Below are positions 26,013-37,820 of a stretch of 64,000 nucleotides of DNA, in pieces. This DNA is from Prostheceraeus crozeri (Eukaryota; Platyhelminthes; Polycladida; Euryleptidae). The stretch lies in contig CAJQUW010009277.1 of assembly GCA_907163375.1 (NCBI GenBank), positions 1 to 64,000 of the forward strand. Direction: 5' to 3'. Position 1 is the stretch's first letter. Each line of letters opens with the position of its first letter. The position numbers were made by a program, and so were the translations under genes. The notes beneath the pieces were generated by a model. The model worked only from the letters and a program-made list of their open reading frames with translations, did not search any database and was not told the origin of the DNA.

Positions 26013-26365
26013 ATGTCGTTGAAGTTAGCACCAACTTCAACACCAACTTTTTGAATAGAGTTTGTACAGAATAGGAAACCACATGTTTAGGTACTACTGA
26101 TGACGCAGAGTTTGTACAGCCAAAAAGTTTTCCAAAATTCGAACTCCTTCACCTTCAAAATTCAAATTTAAATTCGAAAAATTGGTGCAAGTATTGGTGC
26201 TACCTGGTTAGCGAGTTTGTACAGCATTCCGATGGATAATTTAGATACAAGAGCAAAAACCTGAGTTCGTAAAGCAACTTCCAGCACTTTCCTTACACGA
26301 ACAACCGGAAAAAACCGCCAAAAACCGATTTTTTCAAAAAATGATAAGATTTTCCAGAAAAGTTC
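26013..26365 (+). repeat. Left terminal inverted repeat, single-copy part
   Basis: Inverse of 33263-33616 with few differences. Contains GAGTTTGTACAG at 26058, 26108 and 26213, the same word found once in every 175-bp unit. Confidence 0.9.
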
Positions 26366-27756
26366 TTGGTGCTACATGGAAAATGAGTTTGTACAGTGCT
26401 CTAACCGGTGGAAGAGTGTTCTTCTAATCCAGTCTGAGTTTGAACACACACTTCTCCGACACTACAGCACTCCTACGACCGGTAAATACCGGTTATTGTA
26501 CAGTAACTACAAGAATACTGCCCATTTATGAACAAATCAATTGGTGCTACATGGAAAATGAGTTTGTACAGTGCTCTAACCGGTGGAAGAGTGTTCTACT
26601 AATCCAGTCTGAGTTTGAACACACACTTCTCCGACACTCCAGTACTCCTACGACCGGTAAATGCCGGTTATTGTACAGTAACTACAAGAATACTGCCCAT
26701 TTATGAACAAATCAATTGGTGCTACATGGAAAATGAGTTTGTACAGTGCTCTAACCGGTGGAAGAGTGTTCTACTAATCCAGTCTGAGTTTGAACACACA
26801 CTTCTCCGACACTCCAGTACTCCTACGACCGGTAAATACCGGTTATTGTACAGTAACTACAAGAATACTGCCCATTTATGAACAAATCAATTGGTGCTAC
26901 ATGGAAAATGAGTTTGTACAGTGCTCTAACCGGTGGAAGAGTGTTCTACTAATCCAGTCTGAGTTTGAACACACACTTCTCCGACACTCCAGCACTCCTA
27001 CGACCGGTAAATACCGGTTATTGTACAGTAACTACAAGAATACTGCCATTTATGAACAAATCAATTGGTGCTACATGGAAAATGAGTTTGTACAGTGCTC
27101 TAACCGGTGGAAGAGTGTTCTACTAATCCAGTCTGAGTTTGAACACACACTTCTCCGACACTCCAGCACTCCTACGACCGGTAAATACCGGTTATTGTAC
27201 AGTAACTACAAGAATACTGCCCATTTATGAACAAATCAATTGGTGCTACATGGAAAATGAGTTTGTACAGTGCTCTAACCGGTGGAAGAGTGTTCTACTA
27301 ATCCAGTCTGAGTTTGAACACACACTTCTCCGACACTACAGCACTCCTACGACCGGTAAATACCGGTTATTGTACAGTAACTACAAGAATACTGCCCATT
27401 TATGAACAAATCAATTGGTGCTACATGGAAAATGAGTTTGTACAGTGCTCTAACCGGTGGAAGAGTGTTCTACTAATCCAGTCTGAGTTTGAACACACAC
27501 TTCTCCGACACTCCAACACTCCTACGACCGGTAAATACCGGTTATTGTACAGTAACTACAAGAATACTGCCCATTTATGAACAAATCAATTGGTGCTACA
27601 TGGAAAATGAGTTTGTACAGTGCTCTAACCGGTGGAAGAGTGTTCTACTAATCCAGTCTGAGTTTGAACACACACTTCTCTGACACTCCAGCACTCCTAC
27701 GACCGGTAAACACCGGTTATTGTACAGTAACTACAAGAATACCGCCCATTTATGAT
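26366..27756 (+). repeat. Left array: 8 copies of a 175-bp unit
   Basis: Units start TTGGTGCTACATGG near 26366, 26541, 26716, 26891, 27065, 27240, 27415 and 27590; one is 174 bp. Differences are single bases. Each holds the palindrome ACCGGTAAATACCGGT and GAGTTTGTACAG. Open frames of 88 codons repeat with the array but change frame from unit to unit (175 is not a multiple of 3), so I do not call them genes. Confidence 0.95.
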
Positions 27757-27759
27757 CAT

Positions 27760-28090
27760 GGAATGATAAGTTTCTCTATGTTGGATGTCAAAGTAAGTGA
27801 CTTCAAAGTCTCTTTTACCTCATGATTGGGGTAAATACGACATGGTCTGGGTGTTTTTGCATCTGAGTACGTTTTCATATAGATTTGCGAATTAAACTCC
27901 GATGATGTGTTAGGAATGTAGTATGAAATGACGGTGATGTGTTTCGCTCCTGTCTTGGTAATAGAGCAACTGATCTTTACAAGAAAATCCTAAGTGCTAC
28001 CTTATCGCTACCTAGAATAGACATTTTCACATATAGAAGTGGATCTTGGTTTATTTGTGATTGCAGAATTGATGTAGATCATTATTTCGA
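27760..28090. other. Foldback loop, left part
   Basis: No gene or repeat recognised. Confidence 0.45.
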
Positions 28091-28092
28091 TA

Positions 28093-28546
28093 CACTAGGT
28101 GACATGCCACGCTCAATCACGCGTAATTACACATGACCCCAAACATTCGTGGCTATGCGGGATATTGCTGCAATATAAGTTATATAAGTAAGTATAGTTG
28201 GCAGTCCTGTTATATAGACTTTGTGTCTCATGTGTCTGCCTGTATCAGGGGCTAAACAATGTGATAGGACCTCAATTTCATGCTCAGGGAAGACAGAACA
28301 TGCTTAGCGGTTCATCTTAGTGGTTCAAGTGGCAGCGCAGACAACCGTGGACGACGCGCAAACTATAAACGCTCGCCCGCGCGTATTCTTAAACATCTCC
28401 CATGTTTTAACAGCATCAGATCAAGTGATTTCTGACTCTTAGTGCAGCGCATATATACGCGGGTAGAAGAATAGAATGTCCTTAACCACGTATGTTTGGG
28501 GTGTTCCGTAATTGCGCCTGAATAACGCGTGGCATGTCACCTAGTG
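28093..28546. mobile_element. 454-bp MITE inside the foldback loop
   Basis: Imperfect terminal inverted repeats of about 50 bp (CACTAGGTGACATGCCACGC...GCGTGGCATGTCACCTAGTG), each including a GACCCCAAACAT / ATGTTTGGGGT block, flanked by TA on both sides (28091-28092, 28547-28548). TA suggests a Tc1/mariner-type mover; the CACTA start also allows an EnSpm-type origin. Confidence 0.78.
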
Positions 28547-28549
28547 TAG

Positions 28550-29640
28550 ATTTATGTTTATGTGAGATAAAAATGGGCAGTGTTTATAGTATGTAAGCGT
28601 ATTTTGAAGCTGAATAGGCCTATTTTTAAATAGGATACATGCATGAAATGCTACAACTGATATACGTTCAAAAACAGAATTAGCCTATTTTAGAAATATA
28701 CGAGCGCATTAGAGAAAAGAATATCAGAATTAGGCCTAAATATCGTAAAGGTTTCTCGTTCTTTCTGGACGTAGATCCTTTCGTTTGATTGACTTGAAAT
28801 GGCATCTAGCTGTTATTAATCGATCGAAATCCATGAACTCGAAACAAGCTTGAATCTTGAGCATTGCACCCTATTGTCGTTTGAGACATCTATGATTTCA
28901 AAATATGTTGGTGACGATTTTATTGACACATGCAGGAGTGTATCAAAAACTCAAGCGACAAAAATCAAAATTTTGCACGTTGTCGCACCTATCTCGATGG
29001 GCCTTGTCGCATTTACCCCGGACCTGATTTTCACTACCAAAATCGATCGGGCTACGTAAATAATGAAGAGGTATTCGATCGAATCCGCTATTTCGTGTGG
29101 ATGAACTTGACATCTTACTGTGATATAAAAGGTCGCCCATATTTAATTCCAGCTTGCTTCTCTTGACAGCAAACAAAATTTGTTGCAGAGTAAAGCAAAT
29201 AAGGCCCAATTTTCAAAAACTGCCAAATCTTTCACCAAGTGCCAGGGTGGTATGCAATACTTTTGCGAAATAAAATGCCTTAGAGATTGGCTATCTGCCA
29301 ATCTAAGAGATTGGCTATATGCAGGCACATATGGATGCAAACTGAACGGTTTCTTGGCTATGAGCTATTGGTTTGGGCTACAACCTAATCACATTTACCT
29401 AATGTTGCATTTCCCCAAGCCAGCCTATCGTAATTATAATCCTGCAATATTTTTATACACTGCATGTTCAATATTTTTATCTACAATCAACGATCAAGGT
29501 CACTTAACTATCACATGTTGATTTAAAAATTTGGCGGATGACTGAAGGTCGAAATTCCATCTTTTGCAGCGAATTGCGTGTATTTGTATTTCTTAATTGA
29601 GGAATACAAATTAATTAATCGGGTTCTTCAATTGAGGACT
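28550..29640. other. Foldback loop, middle
   Basis: Short open frames only; an AGAGATTGGCTAT word is duplicated near 29282-29320. No domain recognised. Confidence 0.4.
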
Positions 29641-29656
29641 TATGTCGTTCTGTCGC

Positions 29657-29729
29657 TCGTCGGTAGCTCAGTTGGTAGAGCGTTGGTCTAGAATGCCAGA
29701 GGTCGGTGGTTCAAATCCACCAAGACGCG
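29657..29729 (+). tRNA. tRNA-like sequence (pseudo-tRNA or SINE head)
   Basis: 73 bases with a perfect A box TAGCTCAGTTGG, D stem GCTC/GAGC, a five-pair anticodon stem TTGGT/GCCAG with loop CTAGAAT, and T arm GGTGG-TTCAAAT-CCACC containing the B box. The acceptor stem is poor: only four of seven pairs form. The anticodon would be AGA (Ser), yet there is no long variable arm as real tRNA-Ser has. So it is more likely a degenerate tRNA copy or the head of a tRNA-derived SINE. It could still carry pol III promoter function. Confidence 0.55.
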
Positions 29730-29739
29730 CAGCTATTTT

Positions 29740-31525
29740 CCGTCTGTTAAAATTAATCTATTCGCGGCTGTTTATGTTTAAATGGCACATAGAATTACAA
29801 ACTTTCACATAGGAAAATGAAGTAATATGTGAGTTTGCTAGGTTTACGCTCATTTATACAGCATCATTTAATTAGTATTAGCACATGAAAAGATCTAATT
29901 GTTCAAATATTTGACGATGAACAAATCAACAAAAATGAGATTAGCAATGAATATATCCCGTAAGTTTTATATGTCAACATTTTATGGCTACTGAACTGAG
30001 AGCCTAACTAGCCTGTCTGACTGTGATACAATTTTTGATGCATCCGGTGATTAACATCATCAGTTAAGGTTCAGAAAATCAAGTTCCTATTTCTATCAGT
30101 TGGGTTGAACCTACATACAAGGTTTATAACCTGCATTGCGGTTATTGCAATGTAACGCATATTTCATTTGAAGGAGCTATACTTCGGGTTGTACGACATA
30201 ACTTGAAAATGAGTAGGTTGCCTTCTACACCGCTCGTTAAGACATCTGGTGATCACATTCTTTCATTTGAAATTATTCAAATTATCAACTTAGTGAGCAT
30301 GTAGTGTATCTGAACATGCGTGACTGATTACAGAGAGCGTCTGTTCAACAACTACGATTATGACTCCCCTGCTCTCATGTTTGAGCATTAAGTCTTCAAC
30401 ATTTTTTGAGTGTGAACACGAAATTGAAATATTTTGACCACTACTTTATTCCGCTTGTCATGAGCATTCATGAAATTTGTTGTAATTGATCTTATCCCGA
30501 CCATTTCCTTTTGTATTTTAAAACTTTATCGCTTGGTCACATTTTTGGTCATTTAAGGTTCATCGTATAGGCTATACGCAGGCCTGTACAATTCTTACTT
30601 TTATACCTGTGACGTGAGATTTCCATGACACTTGAGATTCACTGTGTTTCAGCTATGCACATGATCGCGGACTGCTGTTCAGACCTTTGTGTGGTGAGTG
30701 ATGGTCTCGATTTTAACGTAATGCTGTGTTAATGAAATATACGACATCATGTCTGCAATCGGTCTTCTTAACAATACCTTAGATTGTTTTCCGGATTTTA
30801 CTTATACCTAACCGCGGTACCTTAAATTCACATATGCAGACAAACCTTTTCCCTTTGTATTCTACGGTTTCCATTGTTTCGTCCTATCAGCTAGACTATG
30901 GACAAGTATATCCAGCTGTTACATTTATTATACCTTCGATTGTTTTCCAGATATTAGTGATGAATTACAAGCAACACTAATTATCAAGATTGCTGTTTTT
31001 TGCGGTGATTTTTAAGTGCATTTGTAATTGTTTTGACTACAATTGGTTGACACAACTTAGTACAGGCATTTTCAGCGATGTTCCTCTTTTCCATACCTTA
31101 GTTGTTTTTCTATATGCGTTTCGGACTGTCCGATCATTATCGTATCTAGGATATTCGGTCTTCATTGCATAAATGTCGCAAGTCATTTTCATCCTATCTG
31201 ACCTTTCTATGCTGTGCTTCCTACTGTAATAGAGCATGTAAAAATTGAGAACTCGATATTAATCTGTCGTCCTTCTCCCATGTCAACATTTGAATTTGGT
31301 GCAGCTATTGAGTTTTGGAGTACCGCCTACATCAAGCTTTCCACCCGTGACCTTTATGACGTACTCGGGCTTTTTCCAGAGTTTTGTGCACCATTCTCAG
31401 CAGAGTTCATATTTTGATGGACAATAACATTTCTTGAAACAAAATATTGTTTCAACTCGTTTCACTGGTGGAAGATAGCGATTCAACCGACAATTGAATT
31501 TTGAAACAAAACCATCGCATCGATG
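29740..31525. other. Foldback loop, right part
   Basis: AT-rich; no coding domain or RNA gene recognised. Confidence 0.4.
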
Positions 31526-31529
31526 ATGT

Positions 31530-33262
31530 AGTCACTGTACAATAACCGGTATTTACCGGTCGTAGGAGTGCTGTAGTGTCGGAGAAGTGTGTGTTCAAAC
31601 TCAGACTGGGTTAGTAGAACACTCTTCCACCGGTTAGAGCACTGTACAAACTCATTTTCCATGTAGCACCAATTGATTTGTTCATAAATGGGCAGTATTC
31701 TTGTAGTTACTGTACAATAACCGGTATTTATCGGTCGTAGGAGTGCTGGAGTGTCGGAGAAGTGTGTGTTCAAACTCAGACTGGATTAGTAGAACACTCT
31801 TCCACCGGTTAGAGCACTGTACAAACTCATTTTCCATGTAGCACCAATTGATTTGTTCATAAATGGGCAGTATTCTTGTAGTTACTGTACAATAACCGGT
31901 ATTTACCGGTCGTAGGAGTGCTGTAGTGTCGGAGAAGTGTGTGTTCAAACTCAGACTGGTTTAGAAGAACACTCTTCCACCGGTTAGAGCACTGTACAAA
32001 CTCATTTTCCATGTAGCACCAATTGATTTGTTCATAAATGGGCAGTATTCTTGTAGTTACTGTACAATAACCGGTGTTTACCGGTCGTAGGAGTGCTGGA
32101 GTGTCGGAGAAGTGTGTGTTCAAACTCAGACTGGATTAGTAGAACACTCTTCCACCGGTTAGAGCACTGTACAAACTCATTTTCCATGTAGCACCAATTG
32201 ATTTGTTCATAAATGGGCAGTATTCTTGTAGTTACTGTACAATAACCGGTATTTACCGGTCGTAGGAGTGCTGTAGTGTCGGAGAAGTGTGTGTTCAAAC
32301 TCAGACTGGATTAGTAGAACACTCTTCCACCGGTTAGAGCACTGTACAAACTCATTTTCCATGTAGCACCAATTGATTTGTTCATAAATGGGCAGTATTC
32401 TTGTAGTTACTGTACAATAGCCGGTATTTACCGGTCGTAGGAGTGCTGGAGTGTCGGAGAAGTGTGTGTTCAAACTCAGACTGGTTTAGAAGAACACTCT
32501 TCCACCGGTTAGAGCACTGTACAAACTCATTTTCCATGTAGCACCAATTGATTTGTTCATAAATGGGCAGTATTCTTGTAGTTACTGTACAATAACCGGT
32601 GTTTACCGGTCGTAGGAGTGCTGGAGTGTCGGAGAAGTGTGTGTTCAAACTCAGACTGGATTAGTAGAACACTCTTCCACCGGTTAGAGCACTGTACAAA
32701 CTCATTTTCCATGTAGCACCAATTGATTTGTTCATAAATGGGCAGTATTCTTGTAGTTACTGTACAATAACCGGTATTTACCGGTCGTAGGAGTGCTGTA
32801 GTGTCGGAGAAGTGTGTGTTCAAACTCAGACTGGATTAGAAGAACACTCTTCCACCGGTTAGAGCACTGTACAAACTCATTTTCCATGTAGCACCAATTC
32901 ATGTAGCACCAATTGATTTGTTCATAAATGGGCAGTATTCTTGTAGTTACTGTAAAATAACCGGTGTTTACCGGTCGTAGGAGTGCTGGAGTGTCGGAGA
33001 AGTGTGTGTTCAAACTCAGACTGGATTAGTAGAACACTCTTCCACCGGTTAGAGCACTGTACAAACTCATTTTCCATGTAGCACCAATTGATTTGTTCAT
33101 AAATGGGCAGTATTCTTGTAGTTACTGTACAATAACCGGTATTTACCGGTCGTAGGAGTGCTGTAGTGTCGGAGAAGTGTGTGTTCAAACTCAGACTGGA
33201 TTAGAAGAACACTCTTCCACCGGTTAGAGCACTGTACAAACTCATTTTCCATGTAGCACCAA
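31530..33262 (-). repeat. Right array: 10 copies of the 175-bp unit, inverted
   Basis: Same unit as the left array on the other strand, about ten copies. One junction near 32890-32912 has a 15-bp duplication (ATGTAGCACCAATT twice). Variants GTTTACCGG versus ATTTACCGG tend to alternate along the array, hinting at amplification of a two-unit block. Confidence 0.95.
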
Positions 33263-33616
33263 GAACTTTTCTGGAAAATCTTATCATTTTTTGAAAAAAT
33301 CGGTTTTTGGCGGTTTTTTCCGGTTGTTCGTGTAAGGAAAGTGCTGGAAGTTGCTGTACAAACTCAGGTTTTTGCTCTTGTATCTAAATTTTTCCATCGG
33401 AATGCTGTACAAACTCGCTAACCAGGTAGCACCAATACTTGCACCAATTTTTCGAATTTAAATTTGAATTTTGAAGGTGAAGGAGTTCGAATTTTGGAAA
33501 ACCTTTTGGCTGTACAAACTCTGCGTCATCAGTAGTACCTAAACATGTGGTTTCCTATTCTGTACAAACTCTATTCAAAAAGTTGGTGTTGAAGTTGGTG
33601 CTACCTTCAACGACAT
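33263..33616 (-). repeat. Right terminal inverted repeat, single-copy part
   Basis: Inverse of 26013-26365, followed at 33617 by the 9-bp target duplication CAGCCTGTC. Confidence 0.9.
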
Positions 33617-33625
33617 CAGCCTGTC

Positions 33626-34225
33626 ATTAATTGACTGATAGTCCGTAACTCTTCAATCTTTCTTTCTTTGTCTTTTCTAGTCATTTTCATGATAATTGAT
33701 ACCTGCGGATATTCTTCTTTATGCTGATATTGTAAGCAATGAAATGAAACCACTTTATCTTCTTTTAATTAGAAGTTTTGGGAAAGTCAAGTAGGGTGAT
33801 GGTAAGTAAAAATATAGGCTATTATTAACTATATATTACGAACTTATATCCAAGGCCATCATCAGGTTCTGAATCAATTATCACTTTATCTTCATTGTCA
33901 TGAGGGACGTCACACCGATGTTCATTCATCCTTTCCCTCAAGGCTCTTTACCCATAAAGAAATATGCAGTCAAATTAAAGTACTTATTTTTCTGGAACAG
34001 TTTTAAAATGATTTATAACTACAGTTTATTTTGCATTGACATATGCTGGATTATGAGTTAGATGGTGGATGTTGGTTGATTTGACATGTGACCTTCCATT
34101 GGCCTTGCTTTGCCAAAATAGGTGGCTTGATAACAGGTAACCCTAAACAAAATAAAATTAGTAATGAAAATAGGTAGTTTGTAACCTTAGGCTGGAAATG
34201 TAACCGCCAACAGTCGTTCATGTGC
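33626..34225. other. Intergenic, no gene seen
   Basis: About 600 AT-rich bases between two repeat elements. Confidence 0.45.
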
Positions 34226-34229
34226 TTAA

Positions 34230-35610
34230 AGGTGTAGGTCCGTCAGCTGAAGAGATGAATTTTATCTCCGAATATTTAAGTATTGAATCATTACGATTTC
34301 CTGACACTTTCGCACTTATCTGTTCGGTAGTTTGCCTGCAAATTCATGACGTTACAGCTACCAATTCACGCTTGCTGTGAAGCAGAACGCCGCACACTAG
34401 ACAAGAGGCTCGCTGTGGTTGACTGATAGAGGAAGGAACCCTGTAGTATGCAGGTAAACAAATCTCTGAATGAATCTAAAGTAATAAACGTAGATAATTT
34501 TTAAAAGGAATACACGCATATCGAAAGACAACAAAATAAAATACATGTGGCTGATCAAGATGCAACAAATTCAGGCCTATGAAAGGTAAAATGCAAAACT
34601 GATTGTCTGCTGTTTATTAACTGTCATATTCTAAAATGCACATTTGTTACATTTACTATAAGCATCAGAAATATACGATAACTGCAAGAAATATGCCGAT
34701 ACTGCAGTGCAACAAAAAAGTTTTTCATTGTCAAGAAAATTAAACGTTGGGCCAGACGAGCTGGAACAGATTGGCTCTCTTCACATTCTGAAGAGTCGTA
34801 CATCAAATAGAAACTATTGAAATCATTCATCGGAGAAAATCTCACATTCAACTTGAGAATTGATTGATAGCTCCATCGCTAATTTGGTCCGACTTTCATT
34901 CAAATTTTCTAGAACATCCGTCTTTTTGCGAGAGAAAATTGTAACAAATTTGCGTCCCATTTCAAGCATCGTACAGCCTTCTTACTCAAAGGCTGTCTGA
35001 TTTTGCCATATTCTTTCAACATCATGCATCTTATATATTTCATTTCATCATATTTTTTTAAATTAGTGGAATAATGCTTTTTTCATTAATTTCAAAAAAT
35101 GATATCAAAGTATTTGTTTATAAGATCAATAGAAATTACTAAAACATTTATTTTATCATTTTCTGTAAAATATTCAGAACATATCTCGGTTGAAAATGAG
35201 GTCGTGCGATGCCTTTACACATTAATTTTTTTCTGTCTTTTGTCTTTCGGAAAGCTGTGGAGGGCATGGTTATTAGGATCGTCCGTTTTGTTAGTGCACT
35301 TGTACGCGCAGCATTGTGCCATTTTGGAGATCTTTTATGTGTTCACAGAACATTAACAACTGACTTTTTTCAATGGATTACATTGCTTCCTGTTCATGTT
35401 CTCCCTGTGCGTTGATCCTCTTACGCATAGCTGATTCGTCACGAAGCATGCTAGCAGTGGCGTATCAGATCATTGGCAAATGTGACCTCAACTCGTCTCC
35501 TATAGTTGATGACTGCTGTTAACTGAAGTGCGTCAAAGTTAGCACGATTGATTAGTCATGCAATGAAGATGACATTGAGACAAGGTTGAAAATTTGACCG
35601 AACTGCACCT
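34230..35610. mobile_element. Candidate TTAA-flanked non-autonomous element
   Basis: AGGTGTAGGTCCGTCA at 34230 is matched, about 13 of 16, by the inverse of TGACCGAACTGCACCT ending at 35610, and TTAA lies on both sides (34226-34229, 35611-35614). TTAA duplications are made by piggyBac and Kolobok transposases. No transposase frame lies inside. The short imperfect ends keep the call tentative. Confidence 0.5.
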
Positions 35611-35991
35611 TTAAATCCGGAGCCTCTAGCAGTTCTAATTTTCATGACCTAAAAATCAGTAGATTCTATCATTTCCATCTTGATTTTCAGAGAGCAATTA
35701 TAGAAAATATGACAATAGAATGCCTATAAATTCCCATGTTATTAGTGTCCATTATGACGTCATGCCTACTCTCCTTAATCTTAATTATTCAGGCTGAATT
35801 GAAAACAATTTATTAATTAGGCTATGTACATGTAGACTGCTACGTAAATTTATCATTCTATCATTCCAGCTCATACAAGAAAGGATTACGAAAGACATTA
35901 GTATTGTAATGTATACTGACTGACATAAAAAACAGTTATCATCACTAATCAATGGCAGCTGTTAAATTTCGAAGTCGATCTTACTTTCAAA

Positions 35992-37159
35992 TAGGGTTGC
36001 GATATTTTAAATATGTTTTAAATATGGATAAAAAAACAATGTTTTTAATATGTTTTTTATGATGGTTTTGCTTATGATGTTGTGTAATTTTGCGCTTACA
36101 AACATGTTTTTTTTAAATATAGGCTTATTAGTTTACATTCCATCAATTTTATTAGCCTAAAAAAGTTTCTTATACAAATCCGGCTGCGTAAGAAACCAGT
36201 ATGCAATTTATTAAAGTCATCCTTGTAAGTGAGTTTAGAGCTAGTGCAATTGACATGAAATACGGTAACCATAACTAAGCTTTGGTTCAAACTTTTATGT
36301 TGATCATTATGTCAAAACGAAAATTGGAGTCCACCATCATCGTTGACTCCTGATGGCGGCCTCTATAGAAAGTGCTGGTCTATCTCGATTCTCGAATCAT
36401 ATATTCCAACGCGATAGCTGACGTCTATGAACCAATCCCACTGTTGATATATCAGACTATTGGTGATTTCAATCATCCAATCAGAATCAAGAACGAGTTT
36501 CAACAGATTATGCTTTCACATTGATTTTGAGTTTGCTTCGGGATGGTTGGAAAACTTGGTGTTTGTGGTCGGAAGCCTTGTTTATCGAACAAGCACTTTT
36601 CCATCAAACCTAATAGATTTTGACTTTGATTGTGTTGATTTTAATGATGACAGTGAGCTTGAATGTGTTCAGATTGAATGATGCCGAGTGAGTAGATCGT
36701 ACATGTACTTCATTGTCAACTGCTTTTTGCCTGCTGAATTGACATAATCAACTGTTTTATTGTAATTGCGATTTGTTTTCCATCCGATACGGTTGTTTTG
36801 TTTTGTTTTTCTTTTGTAACAATACAATTTTTAAATTAACGATGACTTTTCTATCATAGGCCACCGTATATATGTATCTAACCAAAGTCATAGTTTTCTT
36901 TCTTATATAATTGACATGGTGTAATCCTTTTCAAAAATCAAACATTGCGATAAATGAATTGAAAATGAAATGATAAGGCATCTGTAATAAAGCATGAAAT
37001 ACATTACAGATGCCTATTTGCGTATTCCGTAAAAGTGATTATGAAAATATTGCTTAATTCTCGACCATCATAAAAAACAAAAAAAATATTTAAAATATAT
37101 TTAAAATATACCCGTATTTAAAATATGGTCGATAAAAAAACATTTTTTTTGCATCCCTA
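35992..37159. mobile_element. Non-autonomous hAT-type element, 1.17 kb
   Basis: Ends TAGGGTTGC and GCATCCCTA, flanked by the exact 8-bp duplication CTTTCAAA (35984-35991 and 37160-37167), the hAT hallmark. Both subterminal zones are rich in ATATTTTAAATAT words. No hAT transposase or dimerisation domain inside. Confidence 0.82.
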
Positions 37160-37167
37160 CTTTCAAA

Positions 37168-37818
37168 CCAATTTCGATGCGGCTTTTCTTGCATAGCCAC
37201 ATGAAGATATCGTTCATCCTTTTACAAAGGATCAACGTTGTGCTGTAAATTTTATGTTTATAAAAACATCGACAGTCATTCACTCGCGAGAGTTTTTGCT
37301 TATTTCTACTTTTGAATCATGGTCCTCCCGCCTTCTGCCATTGCATAGAAGATCATTAAGCCTGGAGTTCATGATCCGGCGTAAGTTAAATATTTTCTGG
37401 AGCCTGGGCTTGCCAATCACCAGTCATCTGAACCAGGGCTGCTGACTTCTAGTCGAGCTTTATCCGTCAAAAGTCCATCTCAATTTTGACCATTGTCGAT
37501 AATTATAATGATATCCGATATTTCATTAGTACATTACCATGCACGATACAGAGGGATCCAAACTAACAAAGATACAGCAGATTTTTGAGAACATTGCAGT
37601 GGCATTTCTGACTTCCTCAAAGTAGCAGACGCTGTCAGTACGAAGACAGGGCTCGTGATCAGCAAACTGATCAGTGATTGTAGGAAAAAAAAACAAATCT
37701 AAATGCTTTTAGTCGGTAATGTGCCAAATTTGTATCATATTACTTCTGCACCAGACGTCCGATTGACTCAATCATTGAGACGCAACTGATTCCATGTAAG
37801 AAGAATATTTCGTCCCTA
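37168..37818. other. Intergenic, no gene seen
   Basis: About 650 bases, no domain recognised. Confidence 0.45.
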
Positions 37819-37820
37819 TA

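Larger units (their letters stand above)
26013..33616. mobile_element. 7.6-kb foldback (FB/TU-like) transposable element
   Basis: Starts ATGTCGTTGAAG and ends CTTCAACGACAT, flanked by the 9-bp duplication CAGCCTGTC (26004-26012 and 33617-33625). Each arm has a single-copy terminal part of about 354 bp followed inward by a tandem array of a 175-bp unit, 8 copies in the left arm and 10 in the right, in opposite orientation. The loop (27760-31530) is about 3.8 kb and shows no transposase. Long inverted repeats made of tandem units plus a 9-bp duplication fit foldback elements of Drosophila (FB) and sea urchin (TU); Mutator-type transposases also make 9-bp duplications. An autonomous partner elsewhere is likely. 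Confidence 0.88.

Noticed and set aside
26440-27683. Repeated 88-codon open frames with Cys/Trp/Tyr (plus strand), looking like a small tandem protein family
   Set aside because: They follow the 175-bp unit, shift frame from unit to unit and appear inverted in the other arm; they are by-products of the tandem repeat.
26013-33616. CRISPR-like regular repeat array
   Set aside because: The 175-bp units are contiguous with no unique spacers, and the genome is eukaryotic.
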